Shown here: piece by piece, positions 8,772-17,470 of the stretch
Numbering within the stretch: position 1 is the stretch's first letter
Layout: each line of letters starts with the position of its first letter
Assembly (NCBI RefSeq): GCF_028368935.1
Contig: NZ_JAQNDK010000004.1
Location: forward strand, 62,001 to 126,000
Direction of reading: 5' to 3'
Length of the DNA stretch: 64,000 bases
Source of the DNA: Sorangium aterium
Lineage (GTDB): Bacteria > Myxococcota_A > Polyangia > Polyangiales > Polyangiaceae
Translations under genes and position numbers: made by a program
The notes under the pieces: model-generated
What the model was told of the DNA's origin: nothing
The model's input: the letters and a program-made list of their open reading frames with translations, nothing else
The model's database searches: none

Positions 8772-8803
8772 TTGACAACCGCCCCCGACCGGCGCTCTAC
8801 AGT
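8772..8803 (+). promoter_or_regulatory. Putative sigma-70-type promoter, leaderless configuration
   Basis: A consensus TTGACA at 8772-8777 and TACAGT at 8798-8803 are separated by 20 bp, which is longer than ideal. The -10-like box ends 5 nt before the GTG at 8809, so the mRNA would have essentially no leader. No ribosome-binding site is seen before that GTG. Confidence 0.4.
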
Positions 8804-8808
8804 TTAGC

Positions 8809-9933
8809 GTGGTCATTGCCTCCTTTCTGGCCGTCGCGGTGCTCGTGTACACCTACTTCGGGTACCCGATCGTTATCGGCATCCTGGCGCGCCTCTGGCC
8901 TGCGCAGCGGAAGGAGGATCCGCACTACGTCCCCACGGTGACGGCGTGCATTCCCGTCTTCAATGCGTCGTCGTATCTCCCGGCGAAGGTCGAGAGCCTC
9001 CTCGCGCTCGACTATCCGAAGGACAAGCTGGAGGTCCTGCTCTTCTCGGACGGCTCCACGGACGACACAGTGCTCGTGGCGCGACAGCTGGCCGAGCGCG
9101 ATCCTCGGGTGAAGGTGATCGTCAGCGAGGCGCGCCGTGGCAAGCCGATCGGCGTGAACAAGATGCTCGAGGTCGCGACGGGCGAGGTGCTGTTGATGAC
9201 GGACATCCGCCAGCCGCTCGTGCCCGGGGCGCTGCGCGCGCTCGTGCGGCTCCTGGCCGATCCGAACGCGGGCTGCGTCTCTGGCAACCTGGTGCTGAAG
9301 GGGTCGGCAGGGTCGGGGGCTTACTGGCGTTACGAGAACTGGATTCGCCTCCAGGAGGGTCGGTTCAGGAGCATGGTGGGCGTGACCGGTCCCATCTATG
9401 CGATCCGCCGCGCCGACATGAGCCAGCTCCCGGAGGGCGTCATCCTCGACGACATGTGGGTGCCGATGCGGCTCCGCCTCGAGGGGCGCTCGATCCTGTT
9501 TGCACCCGACGCGATCGCGTACGACGACGCGTTCGGCGACGAGCGCGAGTTCGGCCGCAAGGTGCGCACGCTGGCCGGCAATTATCAGCTCTTTTCGCTG
9601 CTCCCGGCGCTCCTCGTCCCGTTCAGGAACCCGTCCTGGTTCGAGATCTTCTCGCACAAGCTGCTCCGCCTCGTGTGCCCCTGGGCGCTCGCCGCGCTGC
9701 TGATCACGTCGACGGTCGCGTGGACGGGCGCCGAGATGAGCGGCGACGCCTCGTGGACGCTCTACGCGGCGCGCGCGCTGTTCGGCGGGCAGGTGGCCTT
9801 CTACCTGCTCGCGGCGCTCGGGGGCGCTGCGGGCAAGCTCGGCGCGCTCGCGCGGACGTTCGTGGTCCTGAACGCGGCGGCGGTGGTCGGCCTCTGGCGA
9901 TACCTCCGCGGCTCGCAGAAGGTCACCTGGTAG
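8809..9933 (+). CDS. Membrane-bound family 2 glycosyltransferase
   Basis: A 374-residue processive-type GT-A glycosyltransferase. An N-terminal membrane helix (about residues 2-25) precedes the catalytic domain. The domain shows the nucleotide-binding start VTACIPVFNASSYL, FSDGSTDDT, a probable metal-binding acidic motif in LLMTDIRQPL, the acceptor/catalytic LDDMWVPMRL and the downstream RKVRTLAGNYQLF, equivalent to the QxxRW region. Two or three C-terminal membrane helices follow. Relatives (bcsA/hyaluronan-synthase-like and EpsH-type enzymes) build exopolysaccharide or glycolipid, so it may serve the envelope locus further right. It stands alone between two inward-facing genes, with its own promoter-like sequence. 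The GTG start at 8809 has no ribosome site. Confidence 0.88.
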   Translation: MVIASFLAVAVLVYTYFGYPIVIGILARLWPAQRKEDPHYVPTVTACIPVFNASSYLPAKVESLLALDYPKDKLEVLLFSDGSTDDTVLVARQLAERDPRVKVIVSEARRGKPIGVNKMLEVATGEVLLMTDIRQPLVPGALRALVRLLADPNAGCVSGNLVLKGSAGSGAYWRYENWIRLQEGRFRSMVGVTGPIYAIRRADMSQLPEGVILDDMWVPMRLRLEGRSILFAPDAIAYDDAFGDEREFGRKVRTLAGNYQLFSLLPALLVPFRNPSWFEIFSHKLLRLVCPWALAALLITSTVAWTGAEMSGDASWTLYAARALFGGQVAFYLLAALGGAAGKLGALARTFVVLNAAAVVGLWRYLRGSQKVTW

Positions 9934-9951
9934 CGCGGGGGCGCGCCGGGG

Positions 9952-10713
9952 TTACGGCTCCAGCAGGCCCACGAGCTCATGAACGGCGCGATGCGACCGC
10001 CTGAGGGAGAGCGACTCAGGGAGAAGCTGCTCTAGCCCGTCGGGCGGCCGCGACTGGAACCTGACCGGCGCGGGGAGGACGTCGAGCCCAGCGCGCTCGA
10101 ACATGCGGATGGCGCGCGGCATGTGGAGCGCGCTTGTCACGACCACGACGGCGTCGGCCGACAGGCCGCGGGCGATCCGCGTGGAGTGGAGGGCGTTCTC
10201 TCGGGTATCGCGCGACTCGGTCTCCAGGATGATCTTCTTCCTGGGAACGCCGAGCTCCGCGAGCAGATCGGCCATGGCGCTGGCGAGCTCGGTGGGCGCG
10301 CTCCTGAGGTCCTTCCCCGAGACGATGATGTGGCCGAAGCCGTACTCGCGGTAGACGCGCACGGCGGCGAGGCCGCGCTCGAGGCCCTCCGCCGACTGCC
10401 GTTCCATGGGCGGCTCGCCGAACTCGTCGGCGTCGATGCCGGCGGTGAGGATGACGAGGACCCGCCGCTCGGGTGAGCTTCCGGCGAGCTCCGCGTGCAG
10501 GTCCCTCGGCACCGTGCTGATCCGGCCCGCGAGCGTGCTGGAGAGCCAGGGCGTGGAGAGGAGCCACAGCGCGAGCCAAGCGCTCCACGCGAGCGCCCGC
10601 CCGATCTTCGCCCCGCGTGTTCGGAAGCTCCAGTCGCTGCCGGAGAGCGCGAGGCCGACGCCGGCGGCGACGAGGAGCACGAGGAGGGGATCGACGAGGC
10701 GGGAGATGGGCAA
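9952..10713 (-). CDS. YdcF/ElyC-type membrane protein (DUF218)
   Basis: A 253-residue protein with two N-terminal membrane helices (VDPLLVLLVAAGVGLALSG and ALAWSAWLALWLLSTPWL) and then a DUF218 domain facing the periplasm. The DUF218 hallmarks are all present: VLVILTAGID, GFGHIIVSGKD, ESRDTRENALHS and VVVTSALHMPRAIRMFE. The start is a TTG at 10713; an in-frame stop lies a little upstream and no better start exists. This two-helix topology matches E. coli ElyC, a factor in envelope polymer biosynthesis, rather than the shorter SanA. It is convergent with the glycosyltransferase, only 18 bp apart. It differs from the DUF218 protein at 5636 in carrying the membrane segment and the complete ESxDTxEN motif. 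Confidence 0.85.
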   Translation of the reverse strand: MPISRLVDPLLVLLVAAGVGLALSGSDWSFRTRGAKIGRALAWSAWLALWLLSTPWLSSTLAGRISTVPRDLHAELAGSSPERRVLVILTAGIDADEFGEPPMERQSAEGLERGLAAVRVYREYGFGHIIVSGKDLRSAPTELASAMADLLAELGVPRKKIILETESRDTRENALHSTRIARGLSADAVVVVTSALHMPRAIRMFERAGLDVLPAPVRFQSRPPDGLEQLLPESLSLRRSHRAVHELVGLLEP

Positions 10714-10880
10714 GGCGATGCTCGCCGTGAGGCGCCGGGTACGCTCGATCTATGCAGGCGCCGGGGAGGTGATGCGAGCGAAAAAGGGGCCGTCTCCAGG
10801 TGAACGGCGGGACGGAATCGATCGGGGATCGCCCGCCCCGAGGCGATGCGTGCTCGCGGCGGCTCGTGGTGGAGCGAGGT

Positions 10881-12731
10881 TCAATGCCGCCGGTGTGTGC
10901 GCCGGCGCCTGGCTGCGGCCGCGAGGGCGAGCCCCGCGAGGCCCGCGGGGAGCCACCCGTTCGGGGCGTTGCCGGGCATCCTGCAGCCGCAGCCGCCGTC
11001 GTCGCCGGAGCGGCCCACGTTGCCGCCGGTCGAGCTGTCGCCGCCGGCGCCGTTGCCGCTGCTGTCGCTTCCGCCGGCGCCGTTGCCGCTGCTGGCGTTG
11101 ACGGGCGGCTCTCCCAGATCGAGCGGCGCTTCCGCGTCATCGGCCGCGACGAGGATGGGCGGCGCCTCGCCGGTCTCCTCGTAGATGGCCAGGAGATCGT
11201 CTCCCGTCTCGTCCGTGCTGTTCGCGGACTGCAGGAACTCGATGTACTCCTTCGTCATCGACTGGTAGTACACGCGCGCCGAGAGCGTCTGTCTGCCGAA
11301 GGCGTCGGCCGGGACGGTGAGCGTGAAGCGCGCCTCGTCGTAGTTGCGGTATCCGCCGTTCCCATCGGTGAAGTCGACCTCCTGGGTCGGCTGGGTGGTC
11401 CGCGACGGGACGAAGCCCTTCGGCGGGATGCGCGTGTCGGAGATGATCATGTCGTGGCGCGCGAGGTGCTCCTCCTTCTCGCCCACGCCCGCATCGCTGT
11501 TCCACTTCCCGTGCACGGCCCGGTACTCGTGCGTGGGCGGCTCGTGCTGGATCTCCCCGGTCTCGGCGTCGTAGCCGCCGAGCAGCGGCCGTTCGACGCC
11601 GTTCTCGTCGACGAGGAACACGGCGATCCAGGCGCGCCGGCTCTCCGCGTAGCCTGTCGGGAACTTGTGACCGGCGAGGTTCTCGACCCGGACGGTGACG
11701 GCGATCTCCTCTCCGGGCGCTGCCTCCTGCGGGGCCTCGACGAGCGTGACCGAGGCGGCCGAGGCGAGGCTCTTGAGCGTACTGTCGAGCGCGAGCTGGA
11801 AGGAGTCGGCGTAGTCCGCGGCGCGCGCCGGGTCGGCCGCCATGACGGCCTGGATGCCCCAGTGGTTGCCGCCGACGAGGATGTGCGTGCGCGGATCGGT
11901 TCGAATCGGTCCGCGATCGCCGACAGGCACCTCGCCGGTCCTCCTCTGCATATGACAATCGACGCAGCTTTGAGCGCTCGATCCGCCATTGCGGAAGTCG
12001 CTGGAAGCCCACTCCTCGTAGGTCGTGTCGAGCGGAAACTCGATGTTGGTATCGCTTCCGTCCGCGTCCTTCAGCTTGATCTCCGGATTGGTGACCTGAT
12101 GGCATTGGCCACAAAACGCGGATTCGGCGAGCTCGGGCGTCCTCTCTCCAGTGTGAGATTCAGAGACGACGTCCTCATAGGGGCCAGACACCATGGGCGT
12201 GGCCGTGAATCCGGCGACCGCGGGCGTGACGTCGAACACGAGCTGAGCATTGCCGATGATGTACGCGTCGTCAGCGCCTGGCGTCGTCAGCGCGCGATGA
12301 CAAGCGCTGCAGCTGACCCCCTGGCCGTCGATGATCTTGCCGTCGACCGACGCCTCGGGGTCGAATCCAGAGCCGTCCGGGGGCGTCGCCCTCCCGTTCA
12401 GGAACCCGATGGGGGAGTGGCATCGCAGGCAGAAGGTCCCGACCCCCGGCGCGTCCTGGTTGGCAATCGCAAGAGCGGCCTTGAAGACGGGGTCGCGCCA
12501 TGCGTTGGCCATCATGGTGCCTGCCCACGTGTCGGTGGGCATGTAATCCCGGTGCTCCTCGATCTCTGCTCGATGGCAGCCGGCGCAGCGCTCAGCGGTG
12601 CCCAGGTTGTTTGGCTGTGGCATCTCGTCGGGGCCCGTGCCCTGGAGGTCATCGATTCCAGCTGCTGCTTCGTGGCTCAGCAACCCGAGCGCGAGCGCCC
12701 AACCTACCGCCAGTCTCCGCGTCTTCTGCAT
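10881..12731 (-). CDS. Five-haem c-type cytochrome with MYXO-CTERM-like tail
   Basis: A 616-residue secreted cytochrome. The start at 12731 yields a signal peptide (RLAVGWALALGLLSHEAAAG). Five CxxCH haem-attachment motifs occur in the first half: CAGCH, CLRCH, CSACH, CGQCH and CVDCH, in the pattern of cytochrome c-554/multihaem families. The second half is a beta-rich domain containing VTVRVENLAGHKFPTGY, typical of such cytochromes. The tail is Gly/Ser/Asn-rich, then GCGCRMPG, a hydrophobic helix (WLPAGLAGLALAAAA) and RRRRTHRR. This Cys-helix-Arg order is the myxobacterial MYXO-CTERM sorting signal, so surface display by a myxosortase-type route is likely. It follows the sugar dehydrogenase gene on the same strand by 89 bp and may take its electrons. 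CCAGATCTGG, a perfect 10-bp palindrome, lies just upstream (12741-12750). Confidence 0.88.
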   Translation of the reverse strand: MQKTRRLAVGWALALGLLSHEAAAGIDDLQGTGPDEMPQPNNLGTAERCAGCHRAEIEEHRDYMPTDTWAGTMMANAWRDPVFKAALAIANQDAPGVGTFCLRCHSPIGFLNGRATPPDGSGFDPEASVDGKIIDGQGVSCSACHRALTTPGADDAYIIGNAQLVFDVTPAVAGFTATPMVSGPYEDVVSESHTGERTPELAESAFCGQCHQVTNPEIKLKDADGSDTNIEFPLDTTYEEWASSDFRNGGSSAQSCVDCHMQRRTGEVPVGDRGPIRTDPRTHILVGGNHWGIQAVMAADPARAADYADSFQLALDSTLKSLASAASVTLVEAPQEAAPGEEIAVTVRVENLAGHKFPTGYAESRRAWIAVFLVDENGVERPLLGGYDAETGEIQHEPPTHEYRAVHGKWNSDAGVGEKEEHLARHDMIISDTRIPPKGFVPSRTTQPTQEVDFTDGNGGYRNYDEARFTLTVPADAFGRQTLSARVYYQSMTKEYIEFLQSANSTDETGDDLLAIYEETGEAPPILVAADDAEAPLDLGEPPVNASSGNGAGGSDSSGNGAGGDSSTGGNVGRSGDDGGCGCRMPGNAPNGWLPAGLAGLALAAAARRRRTHRRH

Positions 12732-12820
12732 GGCTCGAATCCAGATCTGGTAAGCTGCTCTTCGGAAAATAGGGACCAACGACGGACGGCCGCGCTGGTC
12801 CCTGCGGACCACGTGCCAAT

Positions 12821-14269
12821 CTATTCCGGATCGATCCGGAAGATGCTGCCTCCATAGGAGACGATGTACAGCTCGCCGGCAGCGTCCTCGCCGAACGAAG
12901 CCAGGCCCTGGATGGTGCTCTCAGAGGCGAGGTCCTGGCTGAGCGAGCTCCTCGGCGTGGCGACGCCGTCCTTCCAGGTGAGCATCCAGACCCGGTCCGT
13001 TTCAAAGTCGCCGAACAGGTACTTCCCACGAAGCGCCGGGATCCTGCTCCCACGATAGACATAGCCGCCTGTCACTGAGCCATCGCCGCTGTCGTGGTCA
13101 TATGCCACGACGGGCCGTGTGATCGTCGGCGAGTCGCAGCTGGTCGCCTCGTCGTCCTTGAGGCACGTACCCCCCTCGGTGACGCTCCATCCGTAGTTCT
13201 TGTTGCCCTGTCCGCGCGGCTCGATGTTGATCTCCTCGAAGAGGCGCCCACCGACATCCCCGATGTAGAGATCGCCTCTGCAGCGGTCGAAGCTGAACCG
13301 CCACGGGTTGCGCAGTCCGTAGTCCCACACGTACGGGTCTCCGCCGCGGACATTCCCAGCCGGCGCCGTCGGGTGATTCTCGACGTCTACGCGAAGTATC
13401 TTGGCGTATTTCACCTCGATGTTTTGCCCGTTGTTGTTCGGGTCCGGGTCGGAGGTATCCCCGCCGCCGTCTCCCACGCCGATATAGAGCATCCCATCGG
13501 GGCCGAACGCGAGCATCCCGCCATTGTGGTTGCCTCGCAGCACCGGTATCGAGAAGAGCTCGGTCGCCTGCGGGTCGGCTCGATCCGGATTGCTCGCTGA
13601 ACGCTTGTACTCCCGGAGGACCAGCGTTCGTGACCTTGTATTGTAGTAAACGAAGAACCTTCCGTTGCTCGCATACTGCGGGTGGAACGCGAGTCCGAGG
13701 AGCCCTCGCTCGTCCTCATCGTACTCACTACCCTGGACGTCCGCGGTGATGTCGAGGAACGGAGCGCTCTGCAGCTCCCCTCCGTTGATGAGGCGGATGG
13801 TTCCGCCCTGCTGCACGACGTAGAGCCGGCTGGGATCTTCGGGCTCGCTCGTCACGAACAAGGGCTGATTCAGGCCGCGTGCTACTTCGGTGAGGCGGAG
13901 CGGCGGTACGGTCCCGCCCGGCTCGTCGCACTCGATCGTCCCGCTCCCTCCCACGCCGGTTCCGCTCGCTGGGCCGGCTCCCGCTCCGCTGGTCGGGTCG
14001 GTGCCCGAGCTGGTCGAGTTGGCGCCCGAGCTGGTCGAGTTGGCGCCCGAGCTGGTCGAGTTGGTGCCCGAGCTGGTTCCGCTGCTCGTCGGAGTGCCCG
14101 CCGAGGTGCTGCCGCCGCCGGTGCCCGTCGTACCGGGACCGGAGCCTCCCCCGCCGCCGCCTCCTGCTCCCGAGTCGCTGCCGCCGCAGCCATTCAGCAT
14201 GAAGCCGATCCCGACGACGGCGGCTGCGATGGGCATGAAAGACAAACGGAAACGCTTCTGGTCTATCAT
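12821..14269 (-). CDS. PQQ-type sugar dehydrogenase (glucose/sorbosone dehydrogenase) lipoprotein
   Basis: A 482-residue lipoprotein. The ATG at 14269 leads into a hydrophobic signal ending in FMLNGC. A low-complexity Gly/Ser/Thr linker of about 90 residues follows, in which SSGANST-type heptads are encoded by a 21-bp tandem repeat. The rest is a six-bladed beta-propeller of the soluble aldose dehydrogenase (GSDH/YliI) family: TEVARGLNQPLFVTSEPEDP, DERGLLGLAFHPQYASNG, then LRGNHNGGMLAFGPDGMLYI with the conserved His, GVGDGGG, WDYGLRNPWRFSFDR and NYGWSVTEGG. These enzymes oxidise sugars with PQQ and pass electrons to a cytochrome. The multihaem cytochrome directly downstream fits that role. 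The GC content is visibly lower than in the flanking genes to the left and right. Confidence 0.88.
   Translation of the reverse strand: MIDQKRFRLSFMPIAAAVVGIGFMLNGCGGSDSGAGGGGGGGSGPGTTGTGGGSTSAGTPTSSGTSSGTNSTSSGANSTSSGANSTSSGTDPTSGAGAGPASGTGVGGSGTIECDEPGGTVPPLRLTEVARGLNQPLFVTSEPEDPSRLYVVQQGGTIRLINGGELQSAPFLDITADVQGSEYDEDERGLLGLAFHPQYASNGRFFVYYNTRSRTLVLREYKRSASNPDRADPQATELFSIPVLRGNHNGGMLAFGPDGMLYIGVGDGGGDTSDPDPNNNGQNIEVKYAKILRVDVENHPTAPAGNVRGGDPYVWDYGLRNPWRFSFDRCRGDLYIGDVGGRLFEEINIEPRGQGNKNYGWSVTEGGTCLKDDEATSCDSPTITRPVVAYDHDSGDGSVTGGYVYRGSRIPALRGKYLFGDFETDRVWMLTWKDGVATPRSSLSQDLASESTIQGLASFGEDAAGELYIVSYGGSIFRIDPE
14007..14069. repeat. 21-bp tandem repeat, three copies, in a lipoprotein linker
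   Basis: The unit GAGCTGGTCGAGTTGGCGCC plus one C occurs at 14007, 14028 and 14049; the third copy has one C-to-T change. The repeat is in frame and encodes the Ser/Asn/Thr/Gly-rich linker of the sugar dehydrogenase lipoprotein on the minus strand. Confidence 0.85.
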
Positions 14270-14277
14270 GCAGTAGG

Positions 14278-14283
14278 ACACTA
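14278..14283 (-). promoter_or_regulatory. TANNNT box (TAGTGT) before the sugar dehydrogenase start
   Basis: On the minus strand TAGTGT ends 8 nt before the ATG at 14269, and no Shine-Dalgarno is visible. This is the arrangement expected of a leaderless transcript. No matching -35 was recognised. Confidence 0.3.
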
Positions 14284-14365
14284 TCCGAACAGCGCGCCCC
14301 TTGGTATAACTTTCCACCGCTCGGCGACGTCGGTATCTTGCGGCAGGCGCCCTGGATCGGCGGGG

Positions 14366-15121
14366 ATGACTACAATGCAAGACTCTTCCCTACTGCTGGT
14401 TAAAATTCTGTCGCGCCGGATTCCGCCGGTGGCGCGTTCCTGGCTGGAGCGCGTCGAGACATTGACTGGGACCGGTGCGCGCCTTGGTGCACCGGTGAGC
14501 GAGGCGTCGACCTGGTTCGATCGCGACCGCTTCCTAGCGACGTTCACTGCGGCGGTACGGGTGCTCGGCAAGGAGCCGCTCGGGCTTCACGCCGAGGAGC
14601 GGGATGAGCTGGCTGATGCCGGGATCGCCGGGGCGATCGAAGGGCGAGGGTTGGATGAGCTCGGCCGGGTAACGATGCTCGTGCAGGTTTCGAGGCGCCT
14701 TCCCGCACCGGAGCTCGAATTGCTGCTCCGGGTTTGCTACGAGCAGGGAGATGGACGGGAGCGGCAGGCGCTCTTGCGGGCACTGCCGTTCTTGGTCGAG
14801 GCGGAGCGCTTCGTTCCGCTGGCCGTCGAGGCGTGCCGCACCAACGAACTGCCCGTCTTCGAGGCGATCACCTGCGAGAATCCCTACCCAGCGGCTTATT
14901 TTCCCGATCTCAACTTCAACCAGATGGTCCTCAAGGCGATGTTCATCGGCGTGGCGCTCGCCCGGATTGTAGGGCTCGATCGGCGGCGCTCGAGCGAGCT
15001 CGCCAGGATGGCGGAGGACTTCGCGAGCGAACGGAGGGCGGCTGGCCGGAGCGTTCCGGCCGACATCGGCCTGCTCTCCCTGGACCATGAGCGCGAGCGC
15101 GCGACGCGGATCCCCGAGTGA
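14366..15121 (+). CDS. eboA: EboA family protein (ebo cluster)
   Basis: A 251-residue soluble helical protein without a known catalytic motif. It is assigned as EboA from its sequence character (HAEERDELADAGIAGAIEGR and TCENPYPAAYFPDLNFNQMV, with VLKAMFIGVALARIVGLDRR, are recognisable EboA-type segments) and from its neighbours, which supply the other five ebo functions. In cyanobacteria the ebo genes are needed to deliver a scytonemin precursor to the periplasm; the biochemical role of EboA is unknown. The start is ATG 14366 (GGATCGG six bases before) or ATG 14375. Its TGA overlaps a GTG of the next gene, suggesting coupling with eboB. The GC content is lower than in eboD-E-C. Confidence 0.82.
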   Translation: MTTMQDSSLLLVKILSRRIPPVARSWLERVETLTGTGARLGAPVSEASTWFDRDRFLATFTAAVRVLGKEPLGLHAEERDELADAGIAGAIEGRGLDELGRVTMLVQVSRRLPAPELELLLRVCYEQGDGRERQALLRALPFLVEAERFVPLAVEACRTNELPVFEAITCENPYPAAYFPDLNFNQMVLKAMFIGVALARIVGLDRRRSSELARMAEDFASERRAAGRSVPADIGLLSLDHERERATRIPE

Positions 15122-15144
15122 AGCGGCGCGATGCGGAGGGACCA

Positions 15145-16029
15145 TTGAAGCTATTCGATCCTCACATCCACATGACATCGCGGACGACCGACGACTACCA
15201 GGCGATGGCTGCGGCCGGCGTCGTCGCGATCCTCGAGCCGGCGTTCTGGCTCGGCCAACCGAGGACCCATGTCGGCACCTTCGAGGACTACTTCACGTCC
15301 CTGCTAGGCTGGGAGCGCTTCCGGGCCAGCCAGTTCGGTATCCGCCACCTCTGCACGCTGGGGCTCAACCCGAAGGAGGCCAACAACCCCCGCGTAGCGC
15401 AAGGCGTGATCGAGCTCCTGCCGCGCTATCTCGACAAGGAGGGCGTCGTCGCCGTCGGCGAGATCGGGTTCGACGACATGACGCCGGAGGAAGAGAAGTA
15501 TTTTGCCCAGCAGGTCGAGCTCGCTCGAGACCACGATCTCCCGATCCTCGTACACACGCCGCACCGCGACAAGAAGCGCGGCACGGAGCGGACGCTCGCG
15601 CTGGTGCGGGAGCTCCGGTTCCCTGAAGAGCGCGTGCTCATCGATCACAACAACGAGGAGACGCTGCCGCTCGTGCTCGCGACCGGCTGCTGGGCCGGTC
15701 ACTCCATCTATCCAAATACCAAGATGGACGAGGATCGGATGGTCGCGCTGGTCAAGACCTATGGCGCCGAGCGGATCCTGATCAACAGCGCGGCGGACTG
15801 GGGCGTGAGCGATCCGCTCAAGGTCCCGAAGACGGCGGCGCGAATGCGCGAGAACGGGATCGCGGACAAGGCGATCGAGCAAATCGTCTGGAAGAACCCC
15901 CTCGCCTTCTTCTCCCAGAGCGGCCGGCTCGATCTCGCGGAGTTCGGCGAGGCGCCGGCGGTGGATCAGCGCGCCCTGTTCGAGGGGAACTCGGTGCTGC
16001 GCGGTCAGGCCCCCGTCGTGAAAGGCTGA
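15145..16029 (+). CDS. eboB: EboB: TatD-like amidohydrolase
   Basis: A 294-residue TIM-barrel metal-dependent hydrolase of the TatD-like group. Metal ligands are visible as FDPHIHM near the N-terminus (HxH), the Glu in VVAVGEIGFDDM, the His in LPILVHTPHRD, the His in VLIDHNNEE and the Asp in INSAADWG. A TTG start at 15145 is chosen because a perfect GGAGG lies five bases upstream and the product then begins LKLFDPHIHM, as in relatives. A GTG at 15118, overlapping the eboA stop, would add nine residues. Family members act as nucleases or lactonase/phosphodiesterase-like enzymes; the ebo substrate is unknown. It lies between eboA and the EboF-like gene in one plus-strand operon. Confidence 0.85.
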   Translation: MKLFDPHIHMTSRTTDDYQAMAAAGVVAILEPAFWLGQPRTHVGTFEDYFTSLLGWERFRASQFGIRHLCTLGLNPKEANNPRVAQGVIELLPRYLDKEGVVAVGEIGFDDMTPEEEKYFAQQVELARDHDLPILVHTPHRDKKRGTERTLALVRELRFPEERVLIDHNNEETLPLVLATGCWAGHSIYPNTKMDEDRMVALVKTYGAERILINSAADWGVSDPLKVPKTAARMRENGIADKAIEQIVWKNPLAFFSQSGRLDLAEFGEAPAVDQRALFEGNSVLRGQAPVVKG

Positions 16030-16041
16030 TCGAGAGCGCGC

Positions 16042-17415
16042 ATGCACCGCACCGTCGTCCTCAATGTCGTCGGGCTCACCGGCGAGCTCCTCGGCGACGC
16101 CACGCCGAACCTGAAGCGGCTCGCTCGGGAAGGGGCGATGCGCCCGCTCCAGACCGTGCTGCCAGCGGTCACGTGCACGGTCCAGTCGACCTTCACGACA
16201 GGGCTCCTCCCGAGCGGGCACGGCTGCGTCGCGAACGGCTGGTACTTCCGTGACATCGCCGAGGTGAACCTCTGGCGCCAGGCGAACCAGCTGGTGGCAG
16301 GGGAGAAAATCTGGGAGGCCGCGCGTCGGCGCGATCCGACGTTCACATGTGCCAAGCTGTTCTGGTGGTACAATATGTACAGCTCGGCGGATTATGCGGT
16401 GACGCCGCGGCCGATCTACTGGGCGGACGGGCTCAAGCTGCCGGATATTTACACCGAGCCGGCGTCGTTGCGCGATGAGCTCGTCGTCCGGCTGGGTGAG
16501 TTCCCGCTCTTCAATTTCTGGGGTCCGAACGCGGACATCCGATCGACGGAGTGGATTGCACGGTGCGCGCGCCATATGTACGACACGCGCCGACCAACGT
16601 TGACGCTGGTCTACCTCCCGCACCTCGACTACAACCTGCAGCGGCTAGGGCCGGATCATCCGGCGATCAAGGATGACCTTCGCGCGGTGGACGCCGTGTG
16701 CGGGGAGCTGATCGACCATGTGCGCAAGGACGGGGCACGGGTGATCGTCCTGTCCGAGTACGGCATCACGCGCGTGTCCGGCGTGGTGCACATCAACCGT
16801 GCGCTCCGAGAGCAGGACCTTCTTCGCGTCCGGAACGAGCGTGGTCTCGAGAAGCTCGACGCCGGCGCGTCCGAGGCGTTCGCAGTGGCGGATCATCAGA
16901 TAGCGCATGTCTATGTGCGTCGCCCGGAGCGTATTCAAGAGGTGAAGGCGCTTCTTGAGAGGCTCCCCGGAGTTGAGGTCGTCCTCGACGCGGAAGGCAA
17001 GCGTTCCGCCGGGCTCGAACATGCACGATCGGGGGAGCTCATCGCGATCTCACGAGCGGACCGGTGGTTTAGCTACTACTACTGGCTCGATGACGACAGT
17101 GCCCCAGAGTTTGCCAGGACTGTCGATATTCATCGCAAGCCTGGGTACGATCCTGTGGAGTTATTTGCTGATCCCAAGCTGCGCGCCTTGCCCGTCCGTA
17201 TCGCTTGGAGGCTTCTCAAGAAGAAGCTTGGGTTTCGCTATCTCATGGACGTGATCCCGCTAGACGCCGCGCTGGTAAATGGATCGCACGGTCGTTTGAC
17301 CGAGCGATCGGAGCAGGGGCCGCTCATTCTGTCTACTTGTGATTCGATGCTGCCAGACGAACGCGTGCACGCTGTCGACGTCAGCAAAATTGTGTTGGAC
17401 CACATTTTTGACTGA
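16042..17415 (+). CDS. eboF: EboF-like nucleotide pyrophosphatase/phosphodiesterase family protein
   Basis: A 457-residue alkaline-phosphatase-superfamily enzyme of the NPP/AP type. It begins TVVLNVVGLTGELLGDATPN. TCTVQSTFTTGLLPSGHG holds the probable Thr nucleophile and the family's GxxPxxHG signature. The metal-site stretches LVYLPHLDYNLQRLGPDH and VIVLSEYGIT follow. A late NGSHGRL supplies another His. It begins 13 bp after eboB, with GAGAGC before the start. In other ebo clusters the sixth gene encodes this type of phosphodiesterase, which might release a phosphorylated or nucleotide-linked group from the cluster's metabolite. No signal peptide is evident. Base composition drifts to lower GC in the last third, approaching the lipoprotein gene. 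It is convergent with that gene, 55 bp apart. Confidence 0.82.
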   Translation: MHRTVVLNVVGLTGELLGDATPNLKRLAREGAMRPLQTVLPAVTCTVQSTFTTGLLPSGHGCVANGWYFRDIAEVNLWRQANQLVAGEKIWEAARRRDPTFTCAKLFWWYNMYSSADYAVTPRPIYWADGLKLPDIYTEPASLRDELVVRLGEFPLFNFWGPNADIRSTEWIARCARHMYDTRRPTLTLVYLPHLDYNLQRLGPDHPAIKDDLRAVDAVCGELIDHVRKDGARVIVLSEYGITRVSGVVHINRALREQDLLRVRNERGLEKLDAGASEAFAVADHQIAHVYVRRPERIQEVKALLERLPGVEVVLDAEGKRSAGLEHARSGELIAISRADRWFSYYYWLDDDSAPEFARTVDIHRKPGYDPVELFADPKLRALPVRIAWRLLKKKLGFRYLMDVIPLDAALVNGSHGRLTERSEQGPLILSTCDSMLPDERVHAVDVSKIVLDHIFD

Positions 17416-17470
17416 CGCAGCTTGGACTGTTTGTGTGATGAGCCGTGCTCAGCTTGCTCGAATCGCGATG

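Noticed and set aside
6166-8778. A long minus-strand open frame (870 codons) opposite the HEAT-cyclophilin gene
   Set aside because: It is Arg/Gly/Ala-rich with no domain and mirrors the codon bias of the real gene; such antisense frames are expected at this GC content.
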